A DNA stretch of 64,000 bases from B10-G9 sp963712165 (lineage in GTDB: Bacteria; Chloroflexota; Anaerolineae; Anaerolineales; UBA11858), in contig CAVQGY010000004.1 in NCBI GenBank assembly GCA_963712165.1, forward strand, positions 124,001 through 188,000. The letters are read 5' to 3'. The notes below the pieces were generated by a model that worked only from the letters and a program-made list of their open reading frames with translations, had not been told where the DNA came from and did no database searches. Shown piece by piece: positions 61,650 to 64,000 of the stretch. The first letter of the stretch is position 1; each line of letters starts with the position of its first letter. Both the position numbers and the translations under genes were made by a program.

Positions 61650-62864
61650 ATGGGCGATCGAACAGTCTCTGGAAAACAGTTAATCAATGCGCTGTTTGAA
61701 TTCAGCAGTCTAATTTCTAATGCCGATAAAATTGGGGATATATTTGCACCTCTGGTAGCCCTGGCCAGGAAACTTCTCATCTTTGATAATCTTGTGATTT
61801 ACCTGGAAGATGGAGGTGATCTCCGGCCAACTTTTGCTAAATCAGTCGGTCGAGGGCGTTCAAAAGAAGCTGATATTGATTGGGGGGATGCATTTATCGA
61901 TCGGGTTTTCAAGGAGAACAGTTTATCCATCCATCAGGATGTGGTTGAGGGACCTGACGATGATCGCTTAAAAGTGCCCTATTATATCGGGATTCCAATC
62001 AGGCACGGCGACAAACCTGTGGGAGTCTTGATCATGATCAGGTTCGGGGGCCCAGAATTCGATGAGCAGGATCAGAGAACCTTTTTATTTATTGCTGATC
62101 ACATCAACTGGTTGATGGAACGGGATGTATTGACTGACACGATTGAACAGATTGAAGGCAGCCAGAGAATGTGGGAAATGCAGGAAAATTTCGTCGCCAC
62201 CGTCTCTCATGATCTTAGAACCCCGCTGGGTTTTATCAAGGGTTACACGACTACACTCTTGAGAGAAGATACTAATTGGGATGTTCCAACTTACCGGGAG
62301 TTCTTGGGGATAATAGATGATGAGGCCGATCGCCTCCATGAACTGATTGATAATTTATTGGATTCATCCAGGCTCCAGTCTGGAACGCTGCAGATGAATC
62401 TGCAGACTGTACGTCTTGATGTGGTCCTGCGGGAAATGATCCAGCGGTCTGAGCTCCGTGATATTGATGTGCATCTGGAGTTGGAGATCGTTAAACCTGG
62501 GATTCTCATCAAAGCTGATCCCATGCGCCTGGGGCAGGTATTTGATAACCTGGTTAATAATTCCTCGAAATATGCGCCTGGATCAACGGTGGTCATCCGG
62601 CTGGAAGATGAGGGTGGCAAGGCCGTGATCAAATTTATTGATGACGGACCCGGAATCAATCCAGAGCACCTGGAGCGAATTTTCCAGCGTTTTTATCGCG
62701 TTCCGGAAACCAGAATGGCCGTTCGGGGAAGTGGTCTGGGATTATATATCTGCCAAAAGATCATCAGTGCCCATGAGGGAGAGATCAGGGCAGAATCTGA
62801 AATCGGGAAAGGTACCACATTTATTATCACTATCCCTATGACACATGGGGAAGGATCTGATTAA
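61650..62864 (+). CDS. GAF-domain histidine kinase
   Basis: 404 residues, no transmembrane helix or signal peptide, so cytosolic. A GAF-like sensor is at about 15-160. The HisKA domain has the H-box in VATVSHDLRTPLGF (His187). The HATPase domain has an N-box NLVNNSSKYA, DDGPGI and GSGLGLYICQKI. It should autophosphorylate and pass phosphate to the next gene's product. A TATAAT box at 61566-61571 lies about 80 bases upstream. The ligand of the GAF domain is unknown. Confidence 0.93.
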   Translation: MGDRTVSGKQLINALFEFSSLISNADKIGDIFAPLVALARKLLIFDNLVIYLEDGGDLRPTFAKSVGRGRSKEADIDWGDAFIDRVFKENSLSIHQDVVEGPDDDRLKVPYYIGIPIRHGDKPVGVLIMIRFGGPEFDEQDQRTFLFIADHINWLMERDVLTDTIEQIEGSQRMWEMQENFVATVSHDLRTPLGFIKGYTTTLLREDTNWDVPTYREFLGIIDDEADRLHELIDNLLDSSRLQSGTLQMNLQTVRLDVVLREMIQRSELRDIDVHLELEIVKPGILIKADPMRLGQVFDNLVNNSSKYAPGSTVVIRLEDEGGKAVIKFIDDGPGINPEHLERIFQRFYRVPETRMAVRGSGLGLYICQKIISAHEGEIRAESEIGKGTTFIITIPMTHGEGSD

Positions 62865-62881
62865 TTGAGGAGCTGGATATT

Positions 62882-63580
62882 ATGGAAAAGGGAACCATCT
62901 TAATTGTCGATGATGAACCCCGGTACATTCAGTTGATTGCCGCCAATCTTGTTGTGGATGGATTTGACGTTGTCGAGGCTTTGGACGGTGAGAAAGCAGT
63001 TGAAATCGTATCGGAACAGGATATCGATCTAGTGCTTCTGGACGTGATGATGCCTAAATTAGACGGGTTTGAAACCTGTCGTCGGATTCGCGGCTTCTCA
63101 CAGGTCCCTATTATCATGGTCACTGCCAAGGGAGATGAGAGCGATCGTGTCCAAGGATTAAATGTCGGAGCAGATGATTATATTGTGAAACCCTTTTCGG
63201 CATCTGAATTGCTGGCAAGGGTCAGGGCCGTCCTGCGCCGCTCCATGTTCTCCCGGGATGTCTCACAGCCGGTGATCTTTCACCATGGTGACCTGAAAAT
63301 CGATTTTGCCAGAGCTGAGGTTTACCTGAAAGAAGAAAAAGTACTGCTCTCAGCGACTGAATACCGGCTTTTGTTACAATTCTCCCATAATAAAGGAAGG
63401 ATCCTGACCACAGAGGAATTGCTCTCATCTGTTTGGGGTGATGGATACAAAAACGACAAGGAAATCCTCTGGGTAACGATATCAAGGTTGCGCAGCAAAC
63501 TTGAGGAAGACCCCAGCAGCCCGGTACATATTGTCACCAGGACTGGCATGGGCTATACCATGCCTAATTTGACAGAATAA
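62882..63580 (+). CDS. OmpR-family response regulator
   Basis: 232 residues. Receiver domain with DDE near 10-12, phosphoacceptor Asp54 in LVLLDVMMPKLDGF and Lys in DDYIVKPFS. A winged-helix DNA-binding domain is at about 130-230 (LSATEYRLLLQF, ILTTEELLSSVWGDGY, VTISRLRSKLE, RTGMGYTM). It starts 18 bases after the kinase gene with an AGGAG site, so they form a cognate pair. Target genes are unknown. Confidence 0.95.
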   Translation: MEKGTILIVDDEPRYIQLIAANLVVDGFDVVEALDGEKAVEIVSEQDIDLVLLDVMMPKLDGFETCRRIRGFSQVPIIMVTAKGDESDRVQGLNVGADDYIVKPFSASELLARVRAVLRRSMFSRDVSQPVIFHHGDLKIDFARAEVYLKEEKVLLSATEYRLLLQFSHNKGRILTTEELLSSVWGDGYKNDKEILWVTISRLRSKLEEDPSSPVHIVTRTGMGYTMPNLTE

Positions 63581-63595
63581 ACTGAGGAATGTTGT

Positions 63596-64000
63596 ATGGA
63601 TTACAAACTAGCAATCAGTATTTTGTCCAAAAAAATGGGCGTGCTGCTCAAAGTTGCCCGGACTCGAAGAGGAGAATCTAAAAAAACCTGCGGGGATATC
63701 ATCGGTGTCAGCTCCCGGACCATAACCAAATTTGAATCAGGGGAGAAATCCCCTTCCTTGCCCGAGCTTGAAGTGCTTGCCTACTATCTGGACTTGCCGC
63801 TGGAGAATTTTTGGGAAGAGACCGCACCGGATCACCAGGACAGGATGAAAGTGATCACAAATTTGCAGAAGAGGCTTGAACTACGCAATTTAAAGATTGG
63901 CGCTTCTTTGCGCAAATATCGCCAGGAAGCCAAACTGAGTATGAAAGAAGTCGCCGAGAAGCTGGGGATCACTACCTACAGGTTAAAGTCCTATGAAAAT
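63596..64000 (+). CDS. Tandem XRE-type helix-turn-helix protein, cut by the right edge
   Basis: 135 codons read open from the ATG at 63596 to the window end. Two XRE-like HTH segments are visible: about residues 16-70 (ARTRRGESKKTCGDIIGVSSRTITKFESGEKSPSLPELEVL) and about 102 on (LRKYRQEAKLSMKEVAEKLGITTYRLKSYEN), separated by a short linker. Two HTH units in one chain suggest binding of a long or bipartite operator. It starts 15 bases after the response regulator, so it is likely co-transcribed with the two-component pair. Full length and C-terminal domain unknown. Confidence 0.75.
   Translation, partial: MDYKLAISILSKKMGVLLKVARTRRGESKKTCGDIIGVSSRTITKFESGEKSPSLPELEVLAYYLDLPLENFWEETAPDHQDRMKVITNLQKRLELRNLKIGASLRKYRQEAKLSMKEVAEKLGITTYRLKSYEN

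Noticed and set aside
1..64000. CRISPR arrays, insertion sequences, phage genes
   Set aside because: No regularly spaced repeats, transposase motifs or phage structural genes were recognised in the window.

Overview
This window looks like chromosomal DNA of an anaerobic member of the Chloroflexota, probably close to the Anaerolineae. That placement is inferred from gene content: a DHH-CBS-tRNA nucleotidyltransferase fusion, F420 biosynthesis genes, a CARDB/SdrD-type surface lipoprotein and several stacked molybdenum hydroxylases. It is not based on a marker phylogeny. Gene density is high. I see no CRISPR array, insertion sequence, prophage or integrase.

Layout. 1-4.7 kb: a glycosyltransferase cut by the left edge, a large surface lipoprotein and a membrane-anchored methyltransferase, all on the minus strand. 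4.8-8.6 kb: tRNA-Asp(GTC), then a thiamine salvage operon (thiN-thiB-thiP, minus strand) behind a strong promoter, a TPP riboswitch and an intrinsic terminator. 8.6-12.8 kb: a helical-repeat protein, a LOG-family protein that may be leaderless, and the DHH-CBS-CCA fusion. 12.8-23.2 kb: a translation and RNA-decay block, nusA-rnpM-infB-rbfA-nrnA-like-truB-ribF-rpsO-pnp, without rimP in its usual place. 23.3-27 kb: groES without groEL, trxB, then a DUF1385 protein and an M20 peptidase on the minus strand.

27.2-52.2 kb is the most unusual part. Three molybdenum hydroxylases of the xanthine dehydrogenase type lie in one direction, and each distributes its FAD, Fe-S and Mo subunits differently among genes: M | S-L, M | S*-L (the S* domain has lost all four ligands of one [2Fe-2S] cluster) and M-S | L. 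Between them lie a dual-specificity-type phosphatase, SsnA amidohydrolase, an almost unbroken F420 block (npdG, cofE, cofD, cofC, an LLM-class F420 oxidoreductase), a CBS-regulated pyrophosphatase, a phosphorylase-like protein, two sulfotransferases and a membrane-linked GT4 glycosyltransferase. The gene set suggests anaerobic oxidation of purines or related N-heterocycles, possibly with F420 as electron carrier. This is a hypothesis.

52.3-60.9 kb: one-carbon and glycine metabolism. A 1037-residue SHMT-GcvT fusion is on the plus strand. gcvH-gcvPA-gcvPB are on the minus strand under a tandem glycine riboswitch. A TGS-type nucleoside kinase lies between. Glycine is a product of known anaerobic purine degradation, so the two regions could be linked metabolically, but the intermediate steps are not in this window. 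60.9-64 kb: a receiver-only response regulator, a histidine kinase/OmpR-type pair, and the start of a protein with two HTH domains cut by the right edge.

All domain calls come from reading translations by eye. No database search was run. Residue positions are counted from the start given, and most domain borders are approximate.
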